Position numbers and translations under genes: made by a program | Shown: positions 37,514 to 47,010 of the stretch, one piece after another | How positions within the stretch are numbered: the first letter of the stretch is position 1 | Layout of the letters: each line of letters opens with the position of its first letter | Notes under the pieces: generated by a model | Databases searched by the model: none | What the model was told of the DNA's origin: nothing | Seen by the model: the letters and a program-made list of their open reading frames with translations, nothing else | Assembly: GCF_030704205.1 (NCBI RefSeq) | Contig: NZ_CP131913.1 | Coordinates: forward strand, 2,604,001 to 2,668,000 | DNA from: Halomonas alkalicola | Lineage (GTDB): Bacteria; Pseudomonadota; Gammaproteobacteria; Pseudomonadales; Halomonadaceae | Length of the DNA stretch: 64,000 bases | Reading direction: 5' to 3'

Positions 37514-39347
37514 ATGACTGACACCGCTCGCCCGCTCGGTATCACCGACGTCGTCCTGCGTGACGCCCACCAGTCGCTGTTCGCCACCCGCCTGCGCCTC
37601 GATGACATGCTGCCCATCGCCGAGAAGCTCGACCGCGTCGGCTTTTGGTCGCTGGAGTCCTGGGGCGGCGCCACCTTCGACGCCTGCATCCGCTACCTGG
37701 GCGAGGATCCCTGGGAGCGTATCCGCGAGCTCAAGGCGGCCATGCCCAACACCCCCCAGCAGATGCTGCTGCGGGGTCAGAACCTGCTCGGCTATCGCCA
37801 CTACGCCGATGACGTGGTGGACCGATTCGTCGAGCGCGCCAAGACCAACGGCGTCGACGTCTTCCGCGTCTTCGATGCCATGAACGACCCGCGCAACCTG
37901 GAGCGCGCCATTCAGGCGGTGCGCAACGTCGAGGGCCACGCCCAGGGCACCCTCTCCTACACGGTGAGCCCGGTGCACACCCTGGACGGCTGGGTCGAGC
38001 TCGGCAAGACCATCGCCGCCATGGGCGCCGATTCCCTGTGCATCAAGGACATGGCCGGCCTGCTCAAGCCCTATGACGCCTATGAGCTGGTCACCAAGCT
38101 CAAGGCCGCGGTGGACATCCCGATCCACATGCAGTGCCACGCCACCACCGGCCTCTCCACATCGACCATCGTCAAGGCCGCCGAGGCGGGCATCGACAAC
38201 GTCGATACCGCCATCTCCTCGATGTCGATGACCTACGGCCACAGCCCCACCGAGTCCGTGGTGGCGATCCTCCAGGGCACCGAGCGCGACACCGGCCTGG
38301 ACCTCGAGCTGCTCGAGGAGATTGCCGCCTACTTCCGCGAGGTGCGCAAGAAGTACGCCGCCTTCGAGGGCTCGCTCAAGGGCATCGACTCGCGCATCCT
38401 GATCGCCCAGGTGCCGGGCGGCATGCCTCACCCACATGGAGAACCAGCTCAAGGAGCAGGGCGCCGGCGACAAGCTCGACGACGTGCTCCAGGAGATCCC
38501 CAGGGTGCGCGAGGACCTGGGCTTCATCCCGCTGGTCACCCCCACCTCCCAGATCGTCGGCACCCAGGCGGTGATGAACGTGATGATGGGAGAGCGCTAC
38601 AAGTCGATCTCCAAGGAGGTCCAGGCGCTGCTCAAGGGCGAGTATGGCGCCGCGCCTGCCGCCTTCAACAAGGAGCTGCAGGCTCGCGTGCTGGAGGGCA
38701 AGGCGCCCATCACCTGCCGCCCCGCCGACCTGCTCGAGGCGGAGATGGATACGCTGACCAAGGAGCTCAAGGCGAAGGCCAAGGCCGACGGCATCCGCCT
38801 GGCCGAGGGCGAGCGCGAGATCGATGACGTGCTCACCTATGCGCTCTTCCCGCAGATCGGCCTGAAGTTCCTCAAGAACCGCGACAACCCCGATGCTTTC
38901 GAGCCGGCGCCCCAGGCGCCGGGCAAGGACGCCGCCGGTGCCAACCTGCCGGTCGCTGCCCAGAAGGGCGGGGCGCCGGCCGTCAGCGCAGGCGCCCCGG
39001 CCGGCCCCGAGACCTACACCGTCAAGGTCAACGGCAAGGCCTACGTGGTCGAGGTCGCCGAGGGCGGCGAGATCGCCGATGTCCAGGCGCAGGGCACTGC
39101 CGCCCAGCCCGCCGCCGAGGCCGCGCCGGCCGCAACCGGCGAGGTGATCAGCGCGCCGCTGGCCGGCAACATCTTCAAGGTCAACGTGCGCCCGGGCGAT
39201 GCGGTCAAGGCGGGTGACGTGGTGATCATCCTCGAGGCCATGAAGATGGAAACCGAGGTGCGTGCGGCGAGCGCCGGTACCGTCTCCGCGGTCAAGGTCG
39301 GCGAGGGCGACAGCGTCGCCGTCGGTGACGTCCTCATCGAGCTCTAA
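37514..39347 (+). pseudogene. oadA: Oxaloacetate decarboxylase alpha subunit, one-base frameshift in this sequence
   Basis: Biotin-dependent carboxyltransferase that decarboxylates oxaloacetate; with OadB and OadG it pumps Na+ out of the cell. The reading frame from 37514 is family-like up to QVPGGM (Met at 38423-38425, residue 304), then shifts. One extra C at 38426/38427 separates it from the rest, which continues as [14 protein letters not shown] in the +1 frame to 39347. Without that C the protein would be 610 residues, full length: carboxyltransferase domain ([16 protein letters not shown]), PYC_OADA domain, Ala/Pro linker and a biotinyl domain with EAMKMET (biotinyl Lys). The neighbours oadG and oadB are intact, so a sequencing error or a recent mutation are both possible. 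Confidence 0.9.
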
Positions 39348-39358
39348 GGGCCCTGACC

Positions 39359-40690
39359 ATGGAGAATCTGCTGACACTCTGGGAGGGTTCGGGTGCCTAC
39401 AACCTGACCCTCGGCCAGACGCTGATGATCGCGGTGGGCCTGGGGCTGCTGTACCTGGCCATCGCCAAGAAGTTCGAGCCGCTGCTGCTGGTGCCTATCG
39501 GCTTCGGCGGGATACTGGCCAACATTCCCGAGGCGGGCCTGGCCATCTCGGCCCTGGACCAGGCCATCGAGGTGGCGCGCCCCGCGGTGCTCCACCAGAT
39601 GGCCATGGCGCTGGGGGCGACCCTGGACCCGCTGGCCGGCGAGGAGGCCTGGCGGGCCACCCTCAAGGCGCTGGTCGACAACGGCGCCTCGCCGGACCAG
39701 CTGCGTGCCGCCAAGGACGTGGCCATGAACGTCGGCTACGGCGACGGCCTGCTCTACACCTTCTACCAGGTCGCGGTCGCCTCGGGCATCGCCCCGCTGC
39801 TGATCTTCATGGGCGTGGGGGCGATGACCGACTTCGGGCCGCTCTTGGCCAACCCGCGCACCCTGTTCCTGTTCCTGGGCGCGGCGGCGCAGTTCGGCAT
39901 CTTCGCCACGGTGTTCGGCGCGGTGGGCCCTGTGTCGGCCCTGGGCTGGATGGACTTCTCCATCGAGCAGGCCGCCGCCATCGGCATCATCGGCGGCGCC
40001 GACGGCCCCACCTCGATCTACGTGTCGAGCGTGCTGGCCCCGGAGCTGCTGGGGGCCATCGCCGTGGCCGCCTACGCCTACATGGCGCTGGTGCCGATGA
40101 TCCAGCCGCCGATCATGCGCCTGCTCACCACCAAGCGCGAGCGTGAGATCACCATGACGCAGCTGCGCCCGGTGTCGAAGCTCGAGAAGATCGTCTTCCC
40201 GCTGGCCCTGCTGATGCTGGTGGCGCTGTTCCTGCCGGACGCCGCGCCGCTCTTGGGGATGTTCTGCTTCGGCAACCTGATGCGCGAGTGCGGCGTGGTC
40301 GAGCGCCTGACCGACACCGCCCAGAACGCCCTGATCAACATCGTCACCATCGTGCTGGGCCTGGCCGTGGGCTCGCGGCTGATGGCCGAGAGCTTCCTGG
40401 CCCTGGAGACCCTGGGGATCATGGCGCTGGGCATGGTGGCCTTCGCCATCGGCACCGCCGCCGGCATCCTGATGGCCAAGCTGATGAACGTGATGAGCAA
40501 GATGCCGATCAACCCGCTGATCGGCGCCGCCGGCGTCTCCGCGGTGCCCATGGCAGCCAGGGTGGCCAACAAGGTGGGGCTGGAGTCCAACCCGCACAAC
40601 TTCCTGCTGATGCACGCCATGGGGCCCAACGTGGCCGGCGTCATCGGCTCGGCGGTGGCCGCGGGGGTGATGATCAAGTACCTGGGCTGA
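39359..40690 (+). CDS. oadB: Oxaloacetate decarboxylase beta subunit (Na+ channel/pump)
   Basis: 443-residue polytopic membrane protein that decarboxylates carboxybiotin and drives Na+ export. The conserved [21 protein letters not shown] segment (with the Na+-binding Asp) and [25 protein letters not shown] region are intact, as are the glycine-rich C-terminal helices ([15 protein letters not shown]). Starts 11 bp after oadA with GG upstream. A Na+ pump fits a halophilic or salt-tolerant host. Confidence 0.95.
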   Translation: MENLLTLWEGSGAYNLTLGQTLMIAVGLGLLYLAIAKKFEPLLLVPIGFGGILANIPEAGLAISALDQAIEVARPAVLHQMAMALGATLDPLAGEEAWRATLKALVDNGASPDQLRAAKDVAMNVGYGDGLLYTFYQVAVASGIAPLLIFMGVGAMTDFGPLLANPRTLFLFLGAAAQFGIFATVFGAVGPVSALGWMDFSIEQAAAIGIIGGADGPTSIYVSSVLAPELLGAIAVAAYAYMALVPMIQPPIMRLLTTKREREITMTQLRPVSKLEKIVFPLALLMLVALFLPDAAPLLGMFCFGNLMRECGVVERLTDTAQNALINIVTIVLGLAVGSRLMAESFLALETLGIMALGMVAFAIGTAAGILMAKLMNVMSKMPINPLIGAAGVSAVPMAARVANKVGLESNPHNFLLMHAMGPNVAGVIGSAVAAGVMIKYLG

Positions 40691-40708
40691 GGCTCGTCGG
40701 TACCGTCA

Positions 40709-40740
40709 CGCAAACGGCGCCCCGCGGGGCGCCGTTTGCG
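40709..40740. terminator. 32-bp perfect palindrome between oadB and yigZ (bidirectional terminator)
   Basis: CGCAAACGGCGCCCCG and its exact reverse complement abut without a loop base. It sits between the convergent oadB and yigZ genes with CAAA/TTTG inside the stem, so it can form a hairpin with a short T-tract on either strand. Confidence 0.65.
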
Positions 40741-40765
40741 CGGTGGGTACGCGAGGGGGGGGGCG

Positions 40766-41383
40766 TCAGCTCTCCAGCAGAGTGAGCCGCCCGCGCAGTC
40801 GCGATTCGAGCTCGCTGAGGTCGATGGGGGTGTCGCTGGGCCAGCCCACGGTCAGCACCACGCCGTCGGCGGCGTAGTCGGCGGCTTCCACGGGGATCTC
40901 CCGGCTGGCCAGCCAGCCGCGGGCCTCGGCCTCGCCGGCGAAGGCCACCTGCAGCCGACGCGGCGTGCGCTCCACTACCTGGCGGTGAGGCAGGCTCTCC
41001 AGGCCCTGGGTCACGGCCTGGGCATAGGCGCGGGCCAGGCCGCCGGTGCCCAGCTTGGTGCCTCCGAAGTAGCGGGTCACCACGCAGCCCACCTGGCCGA
41101 GCCCCGAGCCCTGCAGTACCTGATACATGGGGCGCCCGGCGGTGCCGCCGGGTTCGCCGTCGTCGGAGAAGCCGATGGCGGCCTGCTCGCCGGGCGGGCC
41201 GGCGATGAAGGCGCTGCAGTGATGGCTCGCCGCAGGGTGGCGCCGCCGGGCCTCGACCAGCAGCGCCTCGAAGGCGGCGGCGTCGTGGGCGTGGCACAGC
41301 CAGGTGATGAAGCGGCTCTTCTCCACCTCCAGCTCGCTCTCCTGCCAGGTGCCGGCGGGCAGGTCGGGGACGGGGTAACGCAT
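40766..41383 (-). CDS. yigZ: YigZ/IMPACT family protein
   Basis: 205 residues. An N-terminal UPF0029/IMPACT domain (about 15-125) has KSRFITWL, FSDDGEPGGTAGRPM and VTRYFGGTKLGTGGLARAYA, and a C-terminal ferredoxin-like DUF1949 domain follows. The family is linked to translation control in eukaryotes; the bacterial function is unclear. Its ATG shares one base with the stop of the LexA-like gene (TGATG), so the two are very likely translated together and both lie under the SOS box at 41905. Confidence 0.93.
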   Translation of the reverse strand: MRYPVPDLPAGTWQESELEVEKSRFITWLCHAHDAAAFEALLVEARRRHPAASHHCSAFIAGPPGEQAAIGFSDDGEPGGTAGRPMYQVLQGSGLGQVGCVVTRYFGGTKLGTGGLARAYAQAVTQGLESLPHRQVVERTPRRLQVAFAGEAEARGWLASREIPVEAADYAADGVVLTVGWPSDTPIDLSELESRLRGRLTLLES

Positions 41384-41868
41384 CAGGCGGCCAGTTCCTC
41401 CTGGCGCACGACGCCCATCACCAGCCCCAGCACCTGGATGTCGCTGTTCTTCAGGAAGATCGGCGCCATGCGCTCGTTGGCCGGCTGCAGGCGCACGCCG
41501 GCGCGGTCGATATAGAGCTTCTTCAGGGTGACCTCCTGGTTGTTGATCATCACGACGGCGGTCTCGCCGTTCTCGGCGCTCTCCTGGCGCTCGATGATGA
41601 TCACATCCCCATCGAAGATGTTGCAATCGATCATGGAGTCGCCGCGCACCCGCAGCGCATAGGTGTTGCGGCGCACCATGCGCCGGGGGACCCGGATGCT
41701 GGTGCTGTCCAGGCAGGCCTCGATGGGCAGGCCCGCCGAGACACTGCCGAGCAGCGGCACCTCGATCAGGTGTTCGTCGGTGGCGTCCGCCTCGTCGAGC
41801 AGGGCCCAGGCCTCGGCCAGGGGCAGGTTGGGGCGGCGAAGAAGGAACTGGGCGTTGACCTCGGGCAT
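41383..41868 (-). CDS. LexA-like S24 protease without DNA-binding domain
   Basis: 161 residues. The C-terminal part is clearly LexA/UmuD type: an Ala45-Gly46 self-cleavage site (SVSAGLP), nucleophile Ser78 (VRGDSMID) and general-base Lys116 (EVTLKKLY), at spacings within a residue or two of those of E. coli LexA. The remainder (INNQEVTL, RLQPANERMAP) is more LexA-like than UmuD-like. The N-terminal 40 residues do not resemble the LexA winged helix. AGGAG precedes the ATG. The gene has its own LexA box and is coupled to yigZ; no umuC homologue is adjacent. It could be a UmuD-like mutasome subunit, an anti-repressor or a RecA decoy substrate. Confidence 0.85.
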   Translation of the reverse strand: MPEVNAQFLLRRPNLPLAEAWALLDEADATDEHLIEVPLLGSVSAGLPIEACLDSTSIRVPRRMVRRNTYALRVRGDSMIDCNIFDGDVIIIERQESAENGETAVVMINNQEVTLKKLYIDRAGVRLQPANERMAPIFLKNSDIQVLGLVMGVVRQEELAA

Positions 41869-41904
41869 GGCGTGGGTCTCCTGTCGTCAGCCTGGTCGGC
41901 TGGA

Positions 41905-41924
41905 TACTGTTGGTATATACAGTA
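41905..41924 (-). promoter_or_regulatory. LexA (SOS) box upstream of the LexA-like gene
   Basis: TACTGT-tggtatat-ACAGTA: perfect half-sites and spacing of the LexA operator with an AT-rich centre, 37 bp before the start of the LexA-like gene on the minus strand. Confidence 0.92.
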
Positions 41925-42084
41925 TCTGGCAAGCATAGCAGGGCCGGCCGATCGCGCAAGGGGAGGGCATCGGCGGGTGGCTTGACCCGGGTCAACCGCG
42001 ACCGGCTGACGCAGGCGGTAATCTGGCAGCAAAACCGCTTTCCGTGTAGAGTCTCGAGCCAAATTACCCATCCCGGAGTGTGCC

Positions 42085-42732
42085 TTGACCCTGAGCCTGC
42101 AAGCCCGAAAGCTGGCCTGTGAGCGGGATGATCGCTGGCTCTTCGAGGATCTCGATCTGGATATCCACGCGGGCGAGATCGTTCGCATCGAAGGCCCCAA
42201 CGGCAGCGGCAAGACCACGCTGCTCAAGATCCTCTCCGGCCAGCTCGCCGACTATCAGGGCGAGCTTTACTGGAACGGCGCGCCGATGCGTGAATCGCGC
42301 CAGGCCTTTCTCGAGAGCCTGCTCTACCTGGGCCATGCCCCGGGGGTGAAGGGGGCCCTGACGCCGCTGGAGAACCTGACCTGGTACCAGGCCCTGGCCG
42401 GCGAGCGCGGCAACGAGGCGGCGCGCCTGGCCGCCCTGGAGTCGGTGGGGCTTGTGGGCTTCGAGGATGTGCCGGCCGGGCAGCTCTCCGCCGGGCAGCA
42501 GCGTCGGGTGGCGCTGGCGCGGCTGGAGCTGACGCCGCGCCCGCTGTGGGTGCTGGACGAGCCCTTCACCGCCATCGACCGCGACGGCGTGGCGGCGCTG
42601 GAGGAGCGACTGATCGTGCATGCCCGCGCCGGCGGCTGCGTGCTGGTCACCACCCACCATGAGCTCAGGCAGACCGACGAGCTGCGCCGCGTGCGCCTGG
42701 GCAGAGGAGGGCAGCCGCATGGCGGGCTCTGA
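42085..42732 (+). CDS. ccmA: Haem exporter ATPase CcmA
   Basis: ATP-binding subunit of the CcmABCD complex that releases holo-CcmE during cytochrome c maturation. 215 residues, with Walker A GPNGSGKTT, signature LSAGQQRRVALAR and Walker B LWVLDEPF. The start is a TTG at 42085, supported by GGAG 6 bases ahead and by alignment of the first residues (TLSLQARKLACERDDRWLF). Opens the nine-gene ccm operon; it overlaps ccmB by 14 bp. Confidence 0.95.
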   Translation: MTLSLQARKLACERDDRWLFEDLDLDIHAGEIVRIEGPNGSGKTTLLKILSGQLADYQGELYWNGAPMRESRQAFLESLLYLGHAPGVKGALTPLENLTWYQALAGERGNEAARLAALESVGLVGFEDVPAGQLSAGQQRRVALARLELTPRPLWVLDEPFTAIDRDGVAALEERLIVHARAGGCVLVTTHHELRQTDELRRVRLGRGGQPHGGL

Positions 42733-43462
42733 GACTCGGCTGGCGGCCGCCGAGAGCCGCGAGTCACGGCACGGGGAACCTGGCGGCGGCCTGGGGGTCG
42801 CACTCTGGGCGACCCTACGCCGTGACCTGGTCCTGCTGATGCGCCGGCGCAGCGAGGTGCTCAACCCGCTGGTGTTCTTCGCGCTGGTGATCACCCTGTT
42901 TCCGATCGGCATCTCGCCGGATCCGCAGCTGCTGGCCACCATCGCCCCGGGCCTGCTGTGGGTGGCGGCGCTGCTGGCGGCGCTGCTCTCCCTGGACAGC
43001 CTGTTCCGCGGTGACTACGACGACGGTTCCCTCGAACAGCTGCTGCTGACGCCGCAGCCGCTGCCGATGCTGGCGCTGGCCAAGGTGGCGGTGCACTGGC
43101 TGCTGACCGGCCTGCCCCTGGCGCTGATGGCGCCGGTGCTGGGGATCATGCTGTCGCTGCCGGCCGGCAGCTACCTGACACTGGCGTTCTCGCTGGCGCT
43201 GGGCACGGCCAGCCTGAGCCTGATCGGCGCCATCGGCGCGGCGCTGACCGTGGGGCTCTCCCGCGGCGGCGTGCTGCTGTCGCTGCTGGTGCTGCCGCTC
43301 TATATCCCGGTGCTGATCTTCGGCGCCGGTGCGGTACAGGCGGCAATCCTCGGCGACGGAGCCGTCGCCCATCTGGCAATCCTGGGCGCCCTGCTGGCCC
43401 TGGCGCTGATGCTGGCCCCCTGGGCCATCGCGGCGTCACTGCGTATCAGCATCAACGGTTGA
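42719..43462 (+). CDS. ccmB: Haem exporter permease CcmB
   Basis: 247-residue inner-membrane protein with about six transmembrane helices. Family landmarks are [22 protein letters not shown] near the start and [12 protein letters not shown] in a cytoplasmic loop. It carries an unusually long N-terminal tail of about 30 residues before the first conserved helix. The ATG at 42719 lies inside ccmA with GGAGG upstream. Confidence 0.94.
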   Translation: MAGSETRLAAAESRESRHGEPGGGLGVALWATLRRDLVLLMRRRSEVLNPLVFFALVITLFPIGISPDPQLLATIAPGLLWVAALLAALLSLDSLFRGDYDDGSLEQLLLTPQPLPMLALAKVAVHWLLTGLPLALMAPVLGIMLSLPAGSYLTLAFSLALGTASLSLIGAIGAALTVGLSRGGVLLSLLVLPLYIPVLIFGAGAVQAAILGDGAVAHLAILGALLALALMLAPWAIAASLRISING

Positions 43463-43476
43463 GAGGTGGAAGAAGC

Positions 43477-44217
43477 ATGTGGGCCTTTATTAACAAGTTG
43501 CGTTCCCCCAAGTGGTTCTACGCCATCGGGGCCAGGCTGCAGCCGTTCTTCTGGCTCGCCGCGGCCGCGCTGATCCTGGTCGGCACCGTCTGGGGCCTGG
43601 CCTTTGCCCCCGCCGACTACCAGCAGGGCAACAGCTTCCGCATCATCTACGTGCATGTGCCGTCGGCCTTCCTGGCCCAGTCCATCTTCGTCAGCATGGC
43701 GGTGTGTGGCCTGGTCTACATGGTCTGGAAGATCAAGGTGGCCGACATGGCCGCCGCCATGATGGCACCGCTGGGCGCGGCCATGACCTTCGTGTCGCTC
43801 TTCTCCGGCGCGGTGTGGGGCGTGCCCACCTGGGGCACCTGGTGGGTGTGGGACGCCCGCCTGACCTCGATGCTGATCCTGCTCTTCCTCTACCTGGGGG
43901 TGATCGCCCTGCGCGGCGCCTTCACGAGCCGCGACAGCGCCTCCCGGGCCGCCTCGGTGCTGGCCATGGTGGGGGTGATCAACATCCCGATCATCAAGTA
44001 CTCGGTGGACTGGTGGTACACCCTGCACCAGCCGGCCACCTTCACCATCACCGGGCGCGTCGGCATGCCGATGGAGATGTGGGCGCCGCTGCTGATCATG
44101 GTGCTGGGCTTCTACAGCTTCTTCATTGCCCTGACCCTGATGCGCACCCGCAGCGAGATCCTGCGCCGCGAGTCCAACAAGCGCTGGGTGCGTGACCTGG
44201 CCGGGGAGGAACGCTGA
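43477..44217 (+). CDS. ccmC: Haem handling protein CcmC
   Basis: 246 residues, six transmembrane helices. It attaches haem to CcmE. The tryptophan-rich WWD signature [12 protein letters not shown] in a periplasmic loop binds haem together with conserved flanking histidines (YVHVPSA and TLHQPA). The ATG at 43477 (MWAFINKL) follows GAGGTGGAAG. It overlaps ccmD by one base (TGATG). Confidence 0.96.
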   Translation: MWAFINKLRSPKWFYAIGARLQPFFWLAAAALILVGTVWGLAFAPADYQQGNSFRIIYVHVPSAFLAQSIFVSMAVCGLVYMVWKIKVADMAAAMMAPLGAAMTFVSLFSGAVWGVPTWGTWWVWDARLTSMLILLFLYLGVIALRGAFTSRDSASRAASVLAMVGVINIPIIKYSVDWWYTLHQPATFTITGRVGMPMEMWAPLLIMVLGFYSFFIALTLMRTRSEILRRESNKRWVRDLAGEER

Positions 44218-44456
44218 TGACCTTCGAATCCTTCAACGAATTTATTGCCATGGGGGGCCATGCCCCCTACGTCTGGGCCGCCTGGGGCGTGACCGGCGCA
44301 CTGCTGGTGGCGATCGTCCTGCACGCCCGCGCCGAGCGTCGCCAGCTGCTGCGCAACCTGCAGCGCCGGGTGCGGCGCGAGGAGCGCCTGGGTGCCAACC
44401 AGAACGAGATGGCTGGAGTTTCACATCACACGGGTGGTAATCGCCATGACACTTAG
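44217..44456 (+). CDS. ccmD: Haem exporter protein CcmD
   Basis: 79-residue small membrane protein with one transmembrane helix (about 15-38) and a basic cytoplasmic tail; it assists release of haem-loaded CcmE from the CcmABC complex. The MGGHAPYVWAAWGVT segment is typical. The end overlaps the ccmE start by 11 bp. Confidence 0.92.
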   Translation: MTFESFNEFIAMGGHAPYVWAAWGVTGALLVAIVLHARAERRQLLRNLQRRVRREERLGANQNEMAGVSHHTGGNRHDT

Positions 44457-44979
44457 CCTGACACCGAAGCGCAAGCAGAAGCTCTACGTGATCCTGGGCC
44501 TGATCGCCCTGGCGTCCGTGGCCGTGGGCCTGACCCTCTATGCCCTGCGCGCCAACATCAACCTCTTCTTCAGCCCTATCCAGATTGCCGCCGGCGAGGC
44601 GCCCTTCGAGCGCCAGATCCGCGCCGGCGGCATGGTCAAGGAGGGGACGGTAGTACGCAACCCCGACAGCCTGGACGTGGAATTTTACGTGACCGACTAT
44701 GTGGACGACCTGCGCGTGCACTACAGCGGTATCCTGCCCGACCTGTTCCGGGAAGGGCAGGGCGTGGTGGTGGTCGGCCAGCTGCAGCACGAGGGCTACC
44801 TCAAGGCCGACCAGGTGCTGGCGCGCCACGACGAGAACTACATGCCGCCCGAGGTAGCCCAGGCGCTGGTGGACGCCGGCTACAAGCCCGAGGACTTCCA
44901 GCAGAAGGCCGCCGAGGTGGCCAAGCGCCTGGAGGCCGAGGAAGCCAACGGCGACGGCGCCACCAGCAGCTCGTACTGA
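44446..44979 (+). CDS. ccmE: Haem chaperone CcmE
   Basis: Periplasmic, membrane-anchored chaperone that carries haem covalently to CcmF. 177 residues: N-terminal anchor (about 11-32), OB-fold beta barrel, and the haem-attachment motif HDENY with His128 and Tyr132. A flexible acidic C-terminal tail follows. The start at 44446 lies inside ccmD. Confidence 0.96.
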   Translation: MTLSLTPKRKQKLYVILGLIALASVAVGLTLYALRANINLFFSPIQIAAGEAPFERQIRAGGMVKEGTVVRNPDSLDVEFYVTDYVDDLRVHYSGILPDLFREGQGVVVVGQLQHEGYLKADQVLARHDENYMPPEVAQALVDAGYKPEDFQQKAAEVAKRLEAEEANGDGATSSSY

Positions 44980-44991
44980 TCAGGAGTGCCC

Positions 44992-47010
44992 ATGCTGACC
45001 AAGATGATTCCCGAGATCGGCCACTACGCCCTGGTCATCGCCCTGCTGCTGGCGATGGTGCAGGCGGTGATGCCCCTGGCCGGTGCGGCGACCCGTCGCC
45101 CGCTGTGGATGGCCTATGCCCGGCCCATGGCGGCCGGTCAGTTTCTGTTCGTGGCCATCGCCTATGCCTGCCTGACCACGAGCTACATGCTGGACGACTT
45201 CAGCGTGATGAACGTGGCCAACAACTCCAACTCCATGCTGCCCTGGTACTACAAGTTCAGCGCGGTGTGGGGCAACCACGAGGGCTCGGTGCTGCTGTGG
45301 AGCCTGATGCTGGCCGGCTGGGGCTACTTCGCCGCGCGCTACTCCCGGGAGCTGCCCCGCGACATGGTCGCCCGGGTGATGGGCGTGATGGGCCTGGTCT
45401 GCGTGGGCTTCCTGCTCTTTATCCTGGTCACCTCCAACCCCTTCGAGCGGATCCTGCCGCACATGCCGGCGGACGGCGCGGACCTCAATCCGCTGCTCCA
45501 GGACATCGGCCTGATCCTGCATCCGCCGATGCTCTACATGGGCTATGTGGGCTTCTCGGTGGTCTTCGCCTTCGCCATCGCCGCCCTGCTGGGCGGGCGC
45601 CTGGATGCTGCCTGGGCGCGCTGGGCGCGCCCCTGGACCAACCTGGCCTGGGCCTTCCTCACCGTGGGCATCGCGCTGGGCAGCTGGTGGGCCTACTACG
45701 AGCTGGGCTGGGGCGGCTGGTGGTTCTGGGATCCGGTGGAGAACGCCTCCCTGCTGCCCTGGCTGACCGGCACCGCCCTGATGCACTCCCTGGCGGTCAC
45801 CGAGAAGCGCGGCGCCTTCAAGAGCTGGACCCTGCTGCTGGCGATCTCCACCTTCTCGCTGTCGCTGCTCGGCACCTTCCTGGTGCGCTCCGGGGTGCTC
45901 ACCTCGGTGCACGCCTTCGCCAATGACCCCTCCCGCGGCTTCTTCATCCTGATGCTGCTGGGGATCACCGTGGGCCTGTCGCTGCTGATCTTCGCGCTGC
46001 GCGCCCCGCGGGTCAGCCACAAGGTGGGCTTCGGCTGGCTCTCGCGTGATGCCCTGCTGCTGATCAACAACCTGATGCTGGTGATCATCACCATCACCGT
46101 GCTGATGGGCACCGTCTATCCGCTGATCCTGGATGCCCTGGACCTGGGCAAGATCAGCGTGGGGCCTCCCTACTTCAATGCGCTCTTCGTGCCGCTGACC
46201 CTGATCATGTGCGTGTTCATGGGGCTCGGGCCGATCGCCCGCTGGAAGGACACCGCGCCGAGCCTGCTGATCCAGCGGCTGTGGCTCTCCGCCGCGGTGG
46301 CCGTGGTGCTGGGGGCGGCGCTGCCGCTGATCTTCGCCGAGCGCTGGAGCGCGCCGGTGGCCATCGGCCTGATCGCCGCGCTGTGGATCGTGCTGCCCAT
46401 GCTTCGCGATCTCTATGACAAGACCCGCCACGCCAGCTCCCTCGGAGCGGGGCTCAAGAAGCTGTCGCTGGCCTACTGGGGCATGCAGCTCGGCCACCTG
46501 GGCGTGGCGGTGACCATCGTCGGCGTGGCGATCGTCTCCAACTACAACATCGAGCGCAATGTGCGCATGGGGCCGGGCGACAGCGTCCAGGTCGCCGGCT
46601 ACACCTTCACCATGATCGAGCTCACCGATCGTCGCGGCCCCAATTTCCTGGCCGACCGCGCGGTGATCGAGGTGCAGCGTGGCGACCGTGAGCGCAGCTT
46701 CACCATGAACCCCGAGAAGCGCCTCTACATCGCCACCGGCATGCCGATGACCCAGGTGGCACTGCGCCCCGGCCTGTTCCGCGACCTCTACGTCGCCATG
46801 GGCGAGGACCTGGGCGACGGCAGCTGGGCCATGCGGGTGCAGTACAAGCCCTTCGTGCGCTGGCTGTGGCTGGGCGGCCTGCTGATGTCCATCGGCGGCG
46901 TACTGGCCGTGGCCGACAAGCGCTACCGCCGCCTGGCCACCGCGCCGGATCCCGAGGAGGCCGCGCTCAAGGCCGCCTCGGGTGCCCCCGGCAAGGAGGC
47001 GGCTGCATGA
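44992..47010 (+). CDS. ccmF: Cytochrome c haem lyase subunit CcmF
   Basis: 672-residue polytopic membrane protein that ligates haem to apocytochrome c together with CcmH/I. The WWD motif WGGWWFWDPVENAS and the conserved periplasmic GNHEGS and HPPMLYMGY segments are present. The ATG at 44992 is preferred over the GTG at 44986 because AGGAG (44982-44986) would overlap that GTG. It overlaps ccmG by 4 bp. Confidence 0.96.
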   Translation: MLTKMIPEIGHYALVIALLLAMVQAVMPLAGAATRRPLWMAYARPMAAGQFLFVAIAYACLTTSYMLDDFSVMNVANNSNSMLPWYYKFSAVWGNHEGSVLLWSLMLAGWGYFAARYSRELPRDMVARVMGVMGLVCVGFLLFILVTSNPFERILPHMPADGADLNPLLQDIGLILHPPMLYMGYVGFSVVFAFAIAALLGGRLDAAWARWARPWTNLAWAFLTVGIALGSWWAYYELGWGGWWFWDPVENASLLPWLTGTALMHSLAVTEKRGAFKSWTLLLAISTFSLSLLGTFLVRSGVLTSVHAFANDPSRGFFILMLLGITVGLSLLIFALRAPRVSHKVGFGWLSRDALLLINNLMLVIITITVLMGTVYPLILDALDLGKISVGPPYFNALFVPLTLIMCVFMGLGPIARWKDTAPSLLIQRLWLSAAVAVVLGAALPLIFAERWSAPVAIGLIAALWIVLPMLRDLYDKTRHASSLGAGLKKLSLAYWGMQLGHLGVAVTIVGVAIVSNYNIERNVRMGPGDSVQVAGYTFTMIELTDRRGPNFLADRAVIEVQRGDRERSFTMNPEKRLYIATGMPMTQVALRPGLFRDLYVAMGEDLGDGSWAMRVQYKPFVRWLWLGGLLMSIGGVLAVADKRYRRLATAPDPEEAALKAASGAPGKEAAA

